This document shows, piece after piece, positions 8,256-18,248 of a DNA stretch of 54,389 bases. The translations under genes were made by a program, and so were the position numbers. Source of the stretch: Bacillota bacterium (GTDB lineage Bacteria; Bacillota; UBA5301); the NCBI GenBank assembly GCA_017656135.1, contig JACDOJ010000008.1, positions 1-54,389 on the forward strand, read 5' to 3'. The notes below the pieces were generated by a model, which did not search any database, had not been told where the DNA came from, and saw only the letters and a program-made list of their open reading frames with translations. Position 1 is the stretch's first letter; every line of letters starts with the position of its first letter.

Positions 8256-9325
8256 TAATTGGCACTATTCTCGCGTTTATCATAGTTTTGGGAGTACTGG
8301 TTTTCGTTCATGAATTCGGGCACTTCATCGTGGCCAAGTCAGTGGGAATCTATGTGGAAGAGTTTTCTCTAGGACTGGGTCCTTTGATTTGGAAGCGCCA
8401 GGGAGCCGAGACCCAGTATTCCATTCGCAGTCTGCCCCTGGGTGGCTACTGCAAGATGGCCGGTGACAATCCCCACGACGATAAGATCACCGGAACGACC
8501 AACGTGGATCAGGAGCGTATCCCTGAGCACCGCATGTTTTACGCCAAAACAGTTTGGCAAAGGGCCCTGGTCGTGGCTGCCGGTCCGATCATGAATTTCA
8601 TCGTGGCGGCTCTGATTTTCGGCGTGATCTTCATGATCCTTGGGATTCCCACCGCCTTATCAAACAAGCCCATCATTGGTGAGATCAGCCCAGGGGGACC
8701 TGCTGCTCAGGCTGGGCTCCTGCCGGGAGACAGAATTCTTTCAGTAGACGGAATAAAGGTTGAGTCCTGGGATCAGTTGGCCGAACAGATTCGCAGTAAG
8801 GCCAATCAGGATGTCATCTTAAAAGTCCAGAGGGGAGAAGTGATCTTCGAGACTGTGGTTCAACCCAGGCAGGAGAGGCCCGACGGTCCCGGTCTCATTG
8901 GTATTGTACCGAAAGCCGAGGCTAGGGAAAGGGTGCCGCTGCACACAGCTCTCTGGTACGGCTTGCTCCAGACCTTTCACCTTTTGATTGCCTTGGTTGT
9001 GGGGCTCTTTGAATTGCTCACCGGAAAATTGACCGGGCCTATCGCCGGTCCTGTTGGCATCGCCAAGATGGCCGGTCAGGCCGCCCGGTTCGGTTTGGAA
9101 AGCCTACTGAATCTCACTGCCGTTCTCAGCGTCAACTTGGGTGTGCTTAACCTTTTGCCTTTTCCGGCGTTAGACGGCGGACGGCTGGCATTCCTGGGGG
9201 TGGAGGTCCTACGAAGAAAGCCGGTTGATCCGGAACGGGAGGGCTTGGTGCATTTCATCGGGTTTGCTTTGTTGATGCTGTTGATCCTCTTCATCACCTT
9301 CAGGGAAGTCGTCAGTCTGTTTTAA
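8252..9325 (+). CDS. rseP: Site-2 intramembrane metalloprotease, RseP/RasP family
   Basis: This is a membrane-embedded zinc protease that cuts transmembrane anti-sigma factors and signal peptide remnants. The 357-residue protein has HEFGH in the first helix (zinc ligands and the catalytic Glu), one PDZ domain at about residues 125-205, and the third zinc ligand in the C-terminal NLLPFPALDGGRL helix. It starts at GTG 8252 overlapping the dxr stop. Length and domain order match the family, and its place between dxr and ispG is common in clostridia. Confidence 0.95.
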   Translation: MIIGTILAFIIVLGVLVFVHEFGHFIVAKSVGIYVEEFSLGLGPLIWKRQGAETQYSIRSLPLGGYCKMAGDNPHDDKITGTTNVDQERIPEHRMFYAKTVWQRALVVAAGPIMNFIVAALIFGVIFMILGIPTALSNKPIIGEISPGGPAAQAGLLPGDRILSVDGIKVESWDQLAEQIRSKANQDVILKVQRGEVIFETVVQPRQERPDGPGLIGIVPKAEARERVPLHTALWYGLLQTFHLLIALVVGLFELLTGKLTGPIAGPVGIAKMAGQAARFGLESLLNLTAVLSVNLGVLNLLPFPALDGGRLAFLGVEVLRRKPVDPEREGLVHFIGFALLMLLILFITFREVVSLF

Positions 9326-9335
9326 GGGTGAGGTT

Positions 9336-10400
9336 ATGTATACACGAGCTGAGACCAAAATTGTTCAAGTGGGCGAGGTTAAGATCGGCGGCGGTAATCC
9401 GGTGGTGGTCCAGTCGATGGCCAATGCCGATCCTCATGATTTTGCCGGACTGAAGCGCCAGGTGGAGGAGCTGGCGGCAGCCGGTTGTGAGGTGGTCAGG
9501 CTGACTGTCCCGGACCAAGAGGCCGCAGACGTTTTCAGGAGAGTGAAGAAAGTAAGCCCGGTACCTTTGGTAGCTGATATTCACTTTGATTACCGGATGG
9601 CTTTGGCAGCCATCAAAGCAGGGGCAGATAAAATCCGGATCAACCCGGGAAATATTGGGTCAGAGGAGCGGGTGAGCCAGGTCCTGGCTGCAGCTAAAGC
9701 CGCGGGCATCCCCATCAGAATCGGTGTCAACAGCGGCTCACTACCTAAGGACTTATTGGACAAGTACGGGGTGAGCGCCCGGGCCATGGTGGAGGCAGCC
9801 GAAAGAATTATCACTCTTTGCGCCAAGCATGGTTTTGAGGATCTGGTTTTTTCTTTGAAAGCATCCAGTGTTCCCTTGGCTGTGGAAGCCAATTTGGAGT
9901 TTGCCCGACGCTTTCCTTTTCCTTTACATTTAGGAATAACTGAGGCAGGACCGGCTGAATCTGGTATAATCAAATCAGCGGCTGGACTTGGCGGCATGCT
10001 GGTCCAGGGGATAGGCGACACTATAAGGGTTTCCCTCACCGGAAATCCGGTGCAGGAGGTAGAAGTGGCTTACCGGATCCTGCAGGCCTTTGGCCTCCGG
10101 GAGTATGGTCCGACCATCGTTTCCTGCCCCACCTGCGGGCGGTGTCAAGTGGATTTGGAGAATATCACTAGAGCGGTCAGTACCGCCCTTAAAGACGTAA
10201 AGAAGTCCCTCAAGGTGGCGGTAATGGGTTGTGCTGTCAACGGACCCGGGGAAGCCCGGGAAGCGGATATAGGAATTGCCTGTGGCCCCAGGGGAGGGCT
10301 TTTATTCAAGAATGGAGAAATCGTTGCCAAAATCTCAGAGGATCAGTTGATACCGAGATTGATTTCGGAAATTAAGGAAATGTCAGGGAGGAAGTCTTAG
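9336..10400 (+). CDS. ispG: 4-hydroxy-3-methylbut-2-en-1-yl diphosphate synthase
   Basis: IspG reduces MEcPP to HMBPP using a [4Fe-4S] cluster and ferredoxin or flavodoxin. The protein has 354 residues: a TIM barrel beginning with VVVQSM and a C-terminal cluster domain. The cluster ligands are visible as Cys264 and Cys267 in SCPTCGRC and Cys299 in [11 protein letters not shown], with the following Glu as the fourth ligand. ATG 9336 follows a GGGTGAGG site. Confidence 0.96.
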   Translation: MYTRAETKIVQVGEVKIGGGNPVVVQSMANADPHDFAGLKRQVEELAAAGCEVVRLTVPDQEAADVFRRVKKVSPVPLVADIHFDYRMALAAIKAGADKIRINPGNIGSEERVSQVLAAAKAAGIPIRIGVNSGSLPKDLLDKYGVSARAMVEAAERIITLCAKHGFEDLVFSLKASSVPLAVEANLEFARRFPFPLHLGITEAGPAESGIIKSAAGLGGMLVQGIGDTIRVSLTGNPVQEVEVAYRILQAFGLREYGPTIVSCPTCGRCQVDLENITRAVSTALKDVKKSLKVAVMGCAVNGPGEAREADIGIACGPRGGLLFKNGEIVAKISEDQLIPRLISEIKEMSGRKS

Positions 10401-10401
10401 G

Positions 10402-12108
10402 ATGTTAATGTCTCAAGTCTTTGTGCCGACATTACGGGAAGTTCCCAAAGAAGCGGAGATCCCTAGCCATCAATTGATGCTCAGGGCTGGATTGATCCGG
10501 AAGAACGCCGGTGGAATCTACACCTATCTGCCTTTAGGGTTGAAGGTGATCCAGAAAATTGAGGCTATCATCAGAGAGGAGCTCAATGCCAAGGGTTCTC
10601 AGGAGCTTCTCATGCCGATCATCCAACCTGCGGAGCTGTGGGAACAGACCGGACGCTGGGAGATCTATGGAGACGAGATGTTCCGCCTGACTGATCGGCA
10701 CGGCCGCCGGTTCTGTTTGGGCCCGACCCATGAGGAATTGATTACGGCTTTGGTCGGGGCCGAGGTCAGCTCCTACCGGCAGCTGCCCCTCCGCCTCTAC
10801 CAGATTCAGAATAAGTACCGGGACGAGATTCGTCCCCGGTTCGGTCTCATGCGGGGCAGGGAATTCATCATGAAGGATCTCTACTCCTTTGACCGGGATG
10901 AAGCCGGACTGGAAGAGAGTTATCAGGCCATGTACGAGGCCTACACCCGGATTTTTCAGCGCTGTGGGTTAGAGACCCGTCCTGTGGAGGCTGATCCTGG
11001 TGCCATTGGCGGGAATTCCACCCACGAATTCATGGTGATTGCTGAGACCGGGGAGGCGGCCATTGTCTACTGTACTGAATGCGACTATGCCGCCAATGTG
11101 GAAAAGGCGGAGCTTCTGCCGCCGGAAGAAGAGGTTCTGCCCACCGAAGCTCTGCCTGAGCAAGTCTTCACTCCTGATACCAAGACCATCGAAGAAGTCG
11201 CCAACTTCCTGGGGTTGCCGGAGAGTGCTACCATCAAGTCCCTCCTCTATGAGGTTGAGGGTGAGCCGGTTATGGTTCTGGTCCGGGGAGACCACATCCT
11301 CAATGAATTTAAACTGGCTGCATATCTTGGTACCAGCACCTTCCGGTTGGCTGATGACGACTTCATCACGGAGAACGGTTTCATCACCGGCTACGTAGGG
11401 CCGGTCAGCCCGCCCAAGAAAGTGCGGGTGATCGCGGACTACGCGCTGAAGAGCGGCGGATCTTACGTAGTTGGCGCGAATAAAGAAGATACCCACCTGA
11501 AGAATGTGGTCCCGGGACGGGATTTTGAGGTCGAGGCTTACTTGGATCTCCGGCAGGCCCAGCCTGGAGACCTCTGTCCCCGGTGTCGAGGTGAGCTCAA
11601 GGGGGCCAGGGGAATTGAAGTCGGGCAGATCTTCAAACTGGGGACCAAGTACTCCGAGGCCTTAAACGCCACCTACGTCGATGAAGAAGGCAATTCCAAC
11701 TACATCTACATGGGCTGCTATGGCATTGGTGTCGGCCGGACTATGGCTGCCGCCATTGAGCAAAATCACGATGAAAACGGCATCATCTGGCCTTTGCCCA
11801 TTGCCCCGGCCCAGGTTATCATCGTCCCGGTGGCTTATCACGACGAGCAGCAAAAAGAAATCGCCGACCGGCTCTACCACTCCCTCATGGCTGCCGGTTT
11901 CGAGGTCATCCTGGATGACCGGGACGAACGTCCAGGGGTCAAATTCAAGGATGCGGATTTGATCGGTATTCCCTACCGGGTGACTGTGGGGCCCAAAGGA
12001 ATTAAGAACGGCGTCTTAGAGCTTTATGAACGCAAAACCGGAGAAATTCGGGAGCTGCCAATCGAAGGAGCAGATCGCGCCATCGAATCTTTACTAAGGA
12101 GCGTGTAA
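10402..12108 (+). CDS. proS: Prolyl-tRNA synthetase, bacterial type
   Basis: ProS charges tRNA-Pro. The 568-residue length and the presence of an inserted YbaK-like editing domain between the class II motifs (about residues 230-385) identify the bacterial form. Motif 1 and motif 2 regions ([29 protein letters not shown]) and the motif 3 region ([13 protein letters not shown]) are present, followed by the anticodon-binding domain. ATG 10402 sits eight bases after GGGAGGA; a second ATG at 10408 is too far from it. Confidence 0.96.
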   Translation: MLMSQVFVPTLREVPKEAEIPSHQLMLRAGLIRKNAGGIYTYLPLGLKVIQKIEAIIREELNAKGSQELLMPIIQPAELWEQTGRWEIYGDEMFRLTDRHGRRFCLGPTHEELITALVGAEVSSYRQLPLRLYQIQNKYRDEIRPRFGLMRGREFIMKDLYSFDRDEAGLEESYQAMYEAYTRIFQRCGLETRPVEADPGAIGGNSTHEFMVIAETGEAAIVYCTECDYAANVEKAELLPPEEEVLPTEALPEQVFTPDTKTIEEVANFLGLPESATIKSLLYEVEGEPVMVLVRGDHILNEFKLAAYLGTSTFRLADDDFITENGFITGYVGPVSPPKKVRVIADYALKSGGSYVVGANKEDTHLKNVVPGRDFEVEAYLDLRQAQPGDLCPRCRGELKGARGIEVGQIFKLGTKYSEALNATYVDEEGNSNYIYMGCYGIGVGRTMAAAIEQNHDENGIIWPLPIAPAQVIIVPVAYHDEQQKEIADRLYHSLMAAGFEVILDDRDERPGVKFKDADLIGIPYRVTVGPKGIKNGVLELYERKTGEIRELPIEGADRAIESLLRSV

Positions 12109-12110
12109 AC

Positions 12111-12749
12111 GTGGATTTTGCCGTTATTATCCCTGCTTTCAATGAAGGTAGGACCATCGGCAAGGTGATTGATTGCGCACTGAAGGCTCAGCAGATGGAT
12201 AGTAGGATAGCCGAAATCATTGTGGTTGATGACGGATCTCAAGATGACACCGCTTTAGTTGCCGAAACCTACGGGGTGAAAGTTATCCGTCTGCCCCGGA
12301 ATTTAGGGAAAGGAGCGGCCATGGTTGCCGGGGTGGCGGCCACCCAGTGCGCAGGGATTTTGTTTTTAGACGGTGACCTTATAGGACTTGAACCCAAACA
12401 TCTGAAATTACTTATAGATCCCATTTACAATGGATCCGCCCGAATGACCTTGGGTGTTTTTGATGCCGGCAGAATCTCTACTGACTTGGCCCAGGCGGTT
12501 GCCCCACATATCAGCGGACAGCGGGCCATGTTTAGGGAGGATTTTCTGAAGGTCAAAGGATTGGAGGATTCCCGCTTCGGTGTAGATATCGCCTTGACCA
12601 ACTACGCCAATAAATGGAAGTGGCCGATTCAAAAGGTTCCTCTGCGCGGCGTGACCCAGGTGATGAAGGAGGAGAAGTACGGGTTCTTCAATGGGGCCAA
12701 AGCCCGGCTGAAGATGTACTGGGATATTTTGAAGCAAATTAGGGCTTAA
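12111..12749 (+). CDS. Family 2 glycosyltransferase, soluble
   Basis: This 212-residue protein has a GT-A fold: N-terminal VIIPAFNEG, VVDDGS at about residues 43-48, NLGKGAAM, and the metal-binding FLDGD (DxD-like) near residue 90. It has no transmembrane segment, unlike dolichol-phosphate mannosyltransferases with membrane tails. It resembles glucosyl-3-phosphoglycerate synthase-like GT2 enzymes, but the acceptor cannot be told. GTG 12111 follows AAGGAG with good spacing. The gene lies two bases after proS and 15 before polC, so it is probably co-expressed with both. Confidence 0.8.
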   Translation: MDFAVIIPAFNEGRTIGKVIDCALKAQQMDSRIAEIIVVDDGSQDDTALVAETYGVKVIRLPRNLGKGAAMVAGVAATQCAGILFLDGDLIGLEPKHLKLLIDPIYNGSARMTLGVFDAGRISTDLAQAVAPHISGQRAMFREDFLKVKGLEDSRFGVDIALTNYANKWKWPIQKVPLRGVTQVMKEEKYGFFNGAKARLKMYWDILKQIRA

Positions 12750-12764
12750 AGGTTGGTGAATTGA

Positions 12765-15700
12765 GTGAGTTTGGCCGAGGAAAAGATGGAGATCTCTCAT
12801 CTTACCTGGGACAAGATATGGGAGCGCCTCCTGGCTGAGTGCCTGACTGGTGAAGAGCACCGACGCTGGGCGGCGCATCTTGATGTTAAAGAGGTTGTTG
12901 TTCAAAAACAGGCTGGCAGCTGGCGGATCGTCCTCTCTGGGCCTGAGGATCTGCCCCAAGAGACCCGCCAGAAAATCATGAACTACCTCAGCAATTATCT
13001 TTCCCGACTGGTGCCGACGACCTGTGAGTACTGCGGGGACAAGCCTTCGGTGGCGGTGACCAACGACTGGGAGTATTACCAACGTCTCCAGGAGTTTCGT
13101 CATCAGCAAGCTGCGGCCGCTGAGGGCCTCTTCGGTCGCCCTTTTCAGGCTGAATCGGTTACTCTGGATCAGGTGGAGCATTCCGGGGATAAAGTGACCG
13201 TGCTGGGGAAGGTCATCGCCGTTGACTCCCGCGAGCTCCGCAACAGCAAGACCCTGCTCACTTTCGATCTCACTGATTACACTGACTCCATTACCGTCAA
13301 ACTCATTGGTGATGATGAGGTTCGGGCTCTGGTCGGGTCCATCAAGAAGGGGCAGTGGTTGACGGTTTCCGGAGTGACTGAAGTCGACCAGTACCTCCAG
13401 GAGATAGTCTTATCCCCCAAGTTTATCGATGAGGCCGAACCCCCTGTGGACCGCGTGGACCAGGCTGACGAGAAAAGGGTGGAACTCCACTTCCACACCA
13501 AGATGAGCGCTATGGACGGGCTAGTGGACGTGGAAGAGGCGGTGGCTTTGGCGGCTTCCTGGGGGCACAAGGCCATCGCCATTACTGACCACGGCGTGGT
13601 TCAGGCTTTCCCGGAGGCCTTTTCTGCCCGCCAAAAATACCGGATCAAGATTATATATGGTATGGAGGGTTATCTCTGCGCCGGAGAGGAAGAGCCGGAG
13701 TTTGAACGCACCCACCACATCCTGATCTTGGTACGCAATCAAGCCGGCCTGAAAAACCTCTACAAACTGGTCTCCCAGTCTCATCTGGAGCACTTTTACC
13801 GTCATCCGCGCCTGTCCAGACAGCTCTTGGAGAAACACAGAGAGGGTTTGCTCTTGGGTTCGGCCTGTGAAAACGGGGAGCTCTTTCAGGCGATTCTCGC
13901 CGGCCAGCCTGAAGAGAAACTGCTGGAGGTAGCTTCTTTTTACGATTTTCTGGAGATCCAGCCTTTGGGAAACAACGACTTTTTGGTCCGGGAAGGTCGA
14001 GCGAGTTTAGACCAGCTTAAAGAGTACAACCGGACTATTTGCCGGCTGGGAGAGATTCTCGGCAAACCGGTGGTGGCCACCGGGGATGTGCACTTTTTGC
14101 GTCCCAGAGACGAAGTTTACCGCCGGATTCTCATGTACGGGCAGGGCTATAGCGATGCTGAAAAACAGGCTCCTTTGTACTTTAGGACCACCGAGGAGAT
14201 GCTGGCTGAATTCGAGTATCTCGGAGAAGACCTGGCCCGGAAAGTCGTGATCGAATCTCCCAATCAAATTGCGGATATGGTGGAGGAGGTCATTCCGGTC
14301 CCTCAAGAGTTCTGTGGGCCTCAACTGCCGGGTTCCGCCGAGGAGATCCGGCGCTTGACTATGGAGACTGCCCATAAGCTATACGGTTCTGACCTGCCGG
14401 AGATTGTTCAAAAACGGTTGGAGCGGGAGTTAGACTCCATTATCAACAACGGTTTCGCCGAGTTGTACATGATTGCCCATAAGCTGGTGCAAAAGAGCCT
14501 TTCTGATGGTTACTTAGTCGGCTCCAGGGGCAGTGTGGGTTCATCTCTAGTGGCCACGATGTCCAAGATTACCGAGGTCAATCCGCTCCCACCTCACTAC
14601 TTATGCCCCAAGTGCCAGTATTCTCAGTTCATCACCAATGGTTCGGTCAACTCAGGGGTGGACCTACCCGACGCCGACTGCCCCAGGTGCGGAGCCAAGC
14701 TGCTTAAAGAGGGGCATGATATCCCCTTTGAGACTTTTCTGGGTTTCAACGGCGACAAGGTCCCCGACATCGACCTAAACTTCTCCGGTGAGTACCAGCC
14801 GGTGGTGCACAAATATACGGAAGAGCTCTTCGGCGAGGGACATGTTTTCAGAGCAGGCACCATCGCCACCTTGGCGGACCGGACCGCCTACGGCTTTGTC
14901 CGCAAGTACTTGGATGAGAAAGGGATCAAAAAGCGCAGAGCTGAGATCAACCGACTGGTTCAGGGGTGTACCGGGGTAAAAAGAACCACCGGTCAGCACC
15001 CCGGCGGTCTGATGATTGTGCCCAAGGACCGGAAGATCTTTGACTTCACCCCTATCCAGCACCCGGCCAACGATGCCAAATCGGGTACTATCACCACCCA
15101 TTTTGATTACAAGGCTATCAGTAGCCGCTTGGTTAAGCTGGATATTTTGGGGCATGATGATCCCACGGTTCTGAGGATGCTGCAAGATATCACCGGAGTG
15201 CGTCCGCAAAGCATTCCGCTGGATGATAAGGAAACCATGGCCATCTTCTCCGGCTTGGGCTCCTTGGGTTTGAATGAAGAGGAATTAGGCTCCAAGGTCG
15301 GGACTTTAGGGGTTCCGGAGTTTGGCACTCGTTTTGTCCGCCAGATGTTGGAAGAGACCAGGCCGAAAACCTTTGGAGAACTGGTCAGAATCAGCGGCCT
15401 TTCCCACGGCACCGATGTTTGGCTCAATAACGCTCAGGAGTGGATTCACAGCGGTCAAGCCAGTCTGGCCGAGGTCATCTCCACCAGAGACGACATCATG
15501 ACTCACCTCTTGCTCAAGGGAGTGGACCCCTTGACCTCCTTCAAGATCATGGAAAAGGTTCGCAAGGGCAAAGGGATCACTCCGGAGGATGTGGAGGTGA
15601 TGAAGAAGGCCGGGGTAGCTGAGTGGTTCATCGAATCCTGCCGCCGGATTAAGTACCTCTTCCCAAAGGCCCACGCCGTGGCCTACGTTACCATGGCATT

Positions 15701-16190
15701 TAGAATCGCTTGGTTCAAGGTACACTATCCGGAGGCCTTTTACGCCACCTATTTCACGGTGCGAGCCGACGAGTTCGATGTGGCTCTGGTAGCCGGAGGG
15801 CTGCCGGAGGTAAACAAAACTATCAAGGAATACGAGGCCAAAGGGAACTCCGCCACCGCCCGGGAGAAAAACATCCTTACCATTTTAGAGGTTGTCCGAG
15901 AAGCGCTGTTACGGGGCATCACCTTTGGTTCTGTGGACCTATATAAGAGCGATGCCACTGCTTTTAAAATTGCCGGGAAGAAACTCATTCCCCCTTTTAT
16001 CAGCATCTCTGGACTTGGAGAATCGGCTGCCGAATCCATTGTGACCGCCAGAGCAGAAGGGGCTTTCACCTCGGTGGAGGATCTACGCAGCCGCACCGGT
16101 CTCTCCAAAACCCTTATCGAGGTCCTAAAGGAGCAGGGAACAATCGGCAACCTGCCGGAGACCAACCAGATGAACCTTTTTGCCTTCTAG
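12765..16190 (+). CDS. polC: DNA polymerase III alpha subunit PolC, lacking the proofreading exonuclease domain
   Basis: This is the main replicative polymerase of Firmicutes. The protein has 1141 residues, about 300 fewer than B. subtilis PolC. Order: N-terminal domain with TTCEYC near residue 86; OB fold (about 130-230); PHP domain starting at HFHTKMSAMDG (about 242) with ITDHG; zinc-finger region CPKC...CPRCG; palm with PDIDLNFSGE carrying catalytic Asp668 and Asp670; helix-hairpin-helix and the C-terminal clamp-binding QMNLF. In standard PolC an exonuclease with DVETTG interrupts PHP just after the GMEAN-like strand; here residues near 300-320 run straight into LVRNQAGLKNLYKLVS, with no DEDD motifs. 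The start is GTG 12765; ATG 12786 is an alternative. Confidence 0.95.
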   Translation: MSLAEEKMEISHLTWDKIWERLLAECLTGEEHRRWAAHLDVKEVVVQKQAGSWRIVLSGPEDLPQETRQKIMNYLSNYLSRLVPTTCEYCGDKPSVAVTNDWEYYQRLQEFRHQQAAAAEGLFGRPFQAESVTLDQVEHSGDKVTVLGKVIAVDSRELRNSKTLLTFDLTDYTDSITVKLIGDDEVRALVGSIKKGQWLTVSGVTEVDQYLQEIVLSPKFIDEAEPPVDRVDQADEKRVELHFHTKMSAMDGLVDVEEAVALAASWGHKAIAITDHGVVQAFPEAFSARQKYRIKIIYGMEGYLCAGEEEPEFERTHHILILVRNQAGLKNLYKLVSQSHLEHFYRHPRLSRQLLEKHREGLLLGSACENGELFQAILAGQPEEKLLEVASFYDFLEIQPLGNNDFLVREGRASLDQLKEYNRTICRLGEILGKPVVATGDVHFLRPRDEVYRRILMYGQGYSDAEKQAPLYFRTTEEMLAEFEYLGEDLARKVVIESPNQIADMVEEVIPVPQEFCGPQLPGSAEEIRRLTMETAHKLYGSDLPEIVQKRLERELDSIINNGFAELYMIAHKLVQKSLSDGYLVGSRGSVGSSLVATMSKITEVNPLPPHYLCPKCQYSQFITNGSVNSGVDLPDADCPRCGAKLLKEGHDIPFETFLGFNGDKVPDIDLNFSGEYQPVVHKYTEELFGEGHVFRAGTIATLADRTAYGFVRKYLDEKGIKKRRAEINRLVQGCTGVKRTTGQHPGGLMIVPKDRKIFDFTPIQHPANDAKSGTITTHFDYKAISSRLVKLDILGHDDPTVLRMLQDITGVRPQSIPLDDKETMAIFSGLGSLGLNEEELGSKVGTLGVPEFGTRFVRQMLEETRPKTFGELVRISGLSHGTDVWLNNAQEWIHSGQASLAEVISTRDDIMTHLLLKGVDPLTSFKIMEKVRKGKGITPEDVEVMKKAGVAEWFIESCRRIKYLFPKAHAVAYVTMAFRIAWFKVHYPEAFYATYFTVRADEFDVALVAGGLPEVNKTIKEYEAKGNSATAREKNILTILEVVREALLRGITFGSVDLYKSDATAFKIAGKKLIPPFISISGLGESAAESIVTARAEGAFTSVEDLRSRTGLSKTLIEVLKEQGTIGNLPETNQMNLFAF

Positions 16191-16193
16191 ACC

Positions 16194-16222
16194 TTGCATT
16201 GCTCAGAAAGTAATGGTAAAAT
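16194..16222 (+). promoter_or_regulatory. Sigma-A type promoter of the rimP-nusA-infB operon
   Basis: TTGCAT (16194-16199) and TAAAAT (16217-16222) are spaced by 17 bases, with TGG before the -10 (extended -10). It begins only three bases after the polC stop, so the translation-factor operon has its own start. Confidence 0.7.
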
Positions 16223-16229
16223 GTTTGTG

Positions 16230-16347
16230 GAGTTTTGTTTACGTGTGTGAATGAGTGGGTCTCGCCCACTCATTCTCTGTTAATGCCGACAGAATTTTCC
16301 CTTACCTACCAGGTAAAACTAGATGTGCGAGGAACAGGAGGAAATCC
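16230..16347 (+). promoter_or_regulatory. Structured leader upstream of rimP
   Basis: The leader contains a perfect 11-bp hairpin (GAATGAGTGGG 16249-16259 / CCCACTCATTC 16265-16275), then a smaller hairpin TTACCT (16302-16307) / AGGTAA (16311-16316). Between them TTCTCTGT can pair with ACAGAA, which would compete with the base of the first stem. There is no T-run, so simple intrinsic termination is unlikely. Alternative folding, processing or protein binding are possible. Confidence 0.5.
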
Positions 16348-16812
16348 ATGAGCCGGTCCCAGGTAGAACAGGTGGTAACTGAGTTAGCTGAGCCTGAAGT
16401 TTCGGATTTAGGATATGACCTGATTGACGTCGAGTTTACCAAGGAAGGACGTCATTTTTTTCTGCGGGTCTATATCGACAAACCCGGTGGAGTCACCATC
16501 GATGATTGCCAGAAGGTAGCGGAACGCTTGAATCCTCTTTTGGATGCGGCTGACCCCATTAACCAGCAGTACATTTTTGAGGTGTCTTCTCCGGGGGCGG
16601 AAAGGCCCCTCAAAACTGAGCGCGACTTTGAGCTAGGAAAGGGCCGGTTTGTTCATGTGAATACCTATGCCCCGATCAATGGCGCCAAGGAATTTGAGGG
16701 AGTTCTCTTAGGCAAGCAAAATGGGGTGGTTTCCCTGGAGCTTGATGAGGGAGAGACCATTGGGATACCAGAGGACAAGATAGCCAAAATCAGGTTTGCG
16801 ATTAGATTTTAA
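16348..16812 (+). CDS. rimP: Ribosome maturation factor RimP
   Basis: RimP helps mature the 30S subunit. The 154-residue product starts at ATG 16348, six bases after AGGAGGA. An open frame reaches back to GTG 16255 but that falls in the leader hairpin. The conserved GYDLIDVEFTKEG, LRVYIDKPGGV and FEVSSPGAERPLK segments are present, covering the N-terminal alpha/beta domain and the C-terminal SH3-like barrel. It heads the nusA operon as in most bacteria. Confidence 0.95.
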   Translation: MSRSQVEQVVTELAEPEVSDLGYDLIDVEFTKEGRHFFLRVYIDKPGGVTIDDCQKVAERLNPLLDAADPINQQYIFEVSSPGAERPLKTERDFELGKGRFVHVNTYAPINGAKEFEGVLLGKQNGVVSLELDEGETIGIPEDKIAKIRFAIRF

Positions 16813-16836
16813 TTTATTTGGGGAGGTCACATCGGG

Positions 16837-18225
16837 ATGAATTACGACCTGATGCAAGCACTGCATGAATTAACTCAAGACCGCGGTATATCCATGGAGG
16901 TGCTGCAGGAAGCTATCGAAGCTGCCATTGCTTCGGCTTATAAGAAGCATTACAACGCAGCAGGCAATATCCGGGTCGATTTTGGGGAGGGTCCCGGTGG
17001 AGATATTAAAGTCTATTCCAGGCGTAGGGTTGTCGAAGAGGTGACCAATCCCCAGCAAGAAATTTCCCTGGAAGAGGCGCGGGCAATCGATCCCAGTTAT
17101 CAGGTGGGGGACTACTATGAAGAGGAGGTAACCCCAAAAGACTTTGGCCGGATTGCGGCCCAAACTGCTAAGCAGGTGGTAATTCAGCGGATTCGCGAGG
17201 CCGAACGGGATTTGGTCTATGACGAATACATTGAACGGGTGGATGATATCGTCACCGGTATAGTACAGCGCGTTGAACGCCGCAATGTCTACATCGACCT
17301 GGGTAGGGTAGAAGCCGTCCTCCCGCCCCATGAACAGATGCCCAATGAGCGCTACCATCATGGTGATCGCCTCAAAACCTACATTGTAGACGTTAGCAAG
17401 ACCACCAAAGGACCGGTTATTACTGTCTCTCGGGCCAATCCTGGCCTTTTGAAACGCCTTTTCGAGCTGGAAGTTCCGGAGATCTTTGACGGCATTGTAG
17501 AGATCAAGAGCGTGGCCAGAGAACCGGGTTCCCGCTCCAAGATCGCTGTTTTTTCCAATGATCGCAATGTGGATCCGGTAGGTGCCTGTGTAGGGCAAAG
17601 GGGAAGCCGGGTTCAGACTATTGTTAACGAACTTAGGGGCGAGAAAATTGATATCGTCGAGTGGGACGAGGATATCGGCAAATTCGTGGCCAACGCTTTG
17701 AGCCCGGCCAAAGTGGAGGCGGTTTACCCTAAGCCCAGTGAGAAAATCGCCCGGGTTGTGGTCAATGAAGACCAGCTTTCCTTGGCCATCGGCAAAGAGG
17801 GGCAAAATGCAAGACTTGCGGCAAAGCTCACCGGCTGGAAAGTGGATATCAAGACTTGGGATCAGATGCAAGAGATCCTGGCCAAAGAAGCCGAGGAGGA
17901 AGAAGCCGCCCGGAAGGCCGCTGAGGAAGAGGCTAAGCAGGCTGAGGAAGAAGAGATTGACACCTCACTCCTGGATGAAGTGGTCGCCCAGATTATCGAA
18001 GAGGGGATTCCTGAAAAGAAAGAGAAGGCTAAAAAGCCCACTATCCTACACAATCTGGAAGACCTGCGGATTCTGGTCGAGGGCAATGAGTCCGACGAAG
18101 ATGAGGCCGAAGATAAAGACACAGAGCCAGAGGCTGAGGCCAAGAAAAAGAAAGAGCCTGCTCCAGACCACATTGATGATGATCTCTTAGATGATGCTCT
18201 GGCTGATCTTTTGGATATCGACTAG
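16837..18225 (+). CDS. nusA: Transcription termination/antitermination factor NusA
   Basis: NusA binds RNA polymerase and nascent RNA to modulate pausing, termination and antitermination. The 462-residue protein contains the N-terminal RNAP-binding domain (1-125), an S1 domain (about 135-200) and two KH domains (about 200-345; [13 protein letters not shown] and [15 protein letters not shown]). The last 110 residues form a highly charged Glu/Lys/Ala-rich tail absent from B. subtilis NusA (371 residues) and reminiscent of acidic tails in other clostridia. GGGGAGG lies upstream of ATG 16837. Confidence 0.96.
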   Translation: MNYDLMQALHELTQDRGISMEVLQEAIEAAIASAYKKHYNAAGNIRVDFGEGPGGDIKVYSRRRVVEEVTNPQQEISLEEARAIDPSYQVGDYYEEEVTPKDFGRIAAQTAKQVVIQRIREAERDLVYDEYIERVDDIVTGIVQRVERRNVYIDLGRVEAVLPPHEQMPNERYHHGDRLKTYIVDVSKTTKGPVITVSRANPGLLKRLFELEVPEIFDGIVEIKSVAREPGSRSKIAVFSNDRNVDPVGACVGQRGSRVQTIVNELRGEKIDIVEWDEDIGKFVANALSPAKVEAVYPKPSEKIARVVVNEDQLSLAIGKEGQNARLAAKLTGWKVDIKTWDQMQEILAKEAEEEEAARKAAEEEAKQAEEEEIDTSLLDEVVAQIIEEGIPEKKEKAKKPTILHNLEDLRILVEGNESDEDEAEDKDTEPEAEAKKKKEPAPDHIDDDLLDDALADLLDID

Positions 18226-18248
18226 CCTGTTAAAAGGAGGCGAAGACT

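Noticed and set aside
10969-11496. 175-codon - strand frame in proS
   Set aside because: Fully inside the editing domain of proS; no independent support.
16870-17871. 333-codon open frame on the - strand within nusA
   Set aside because: It is antisense to a clear nusA, has no recognisable family and no start signals; a shadow of codon bias.
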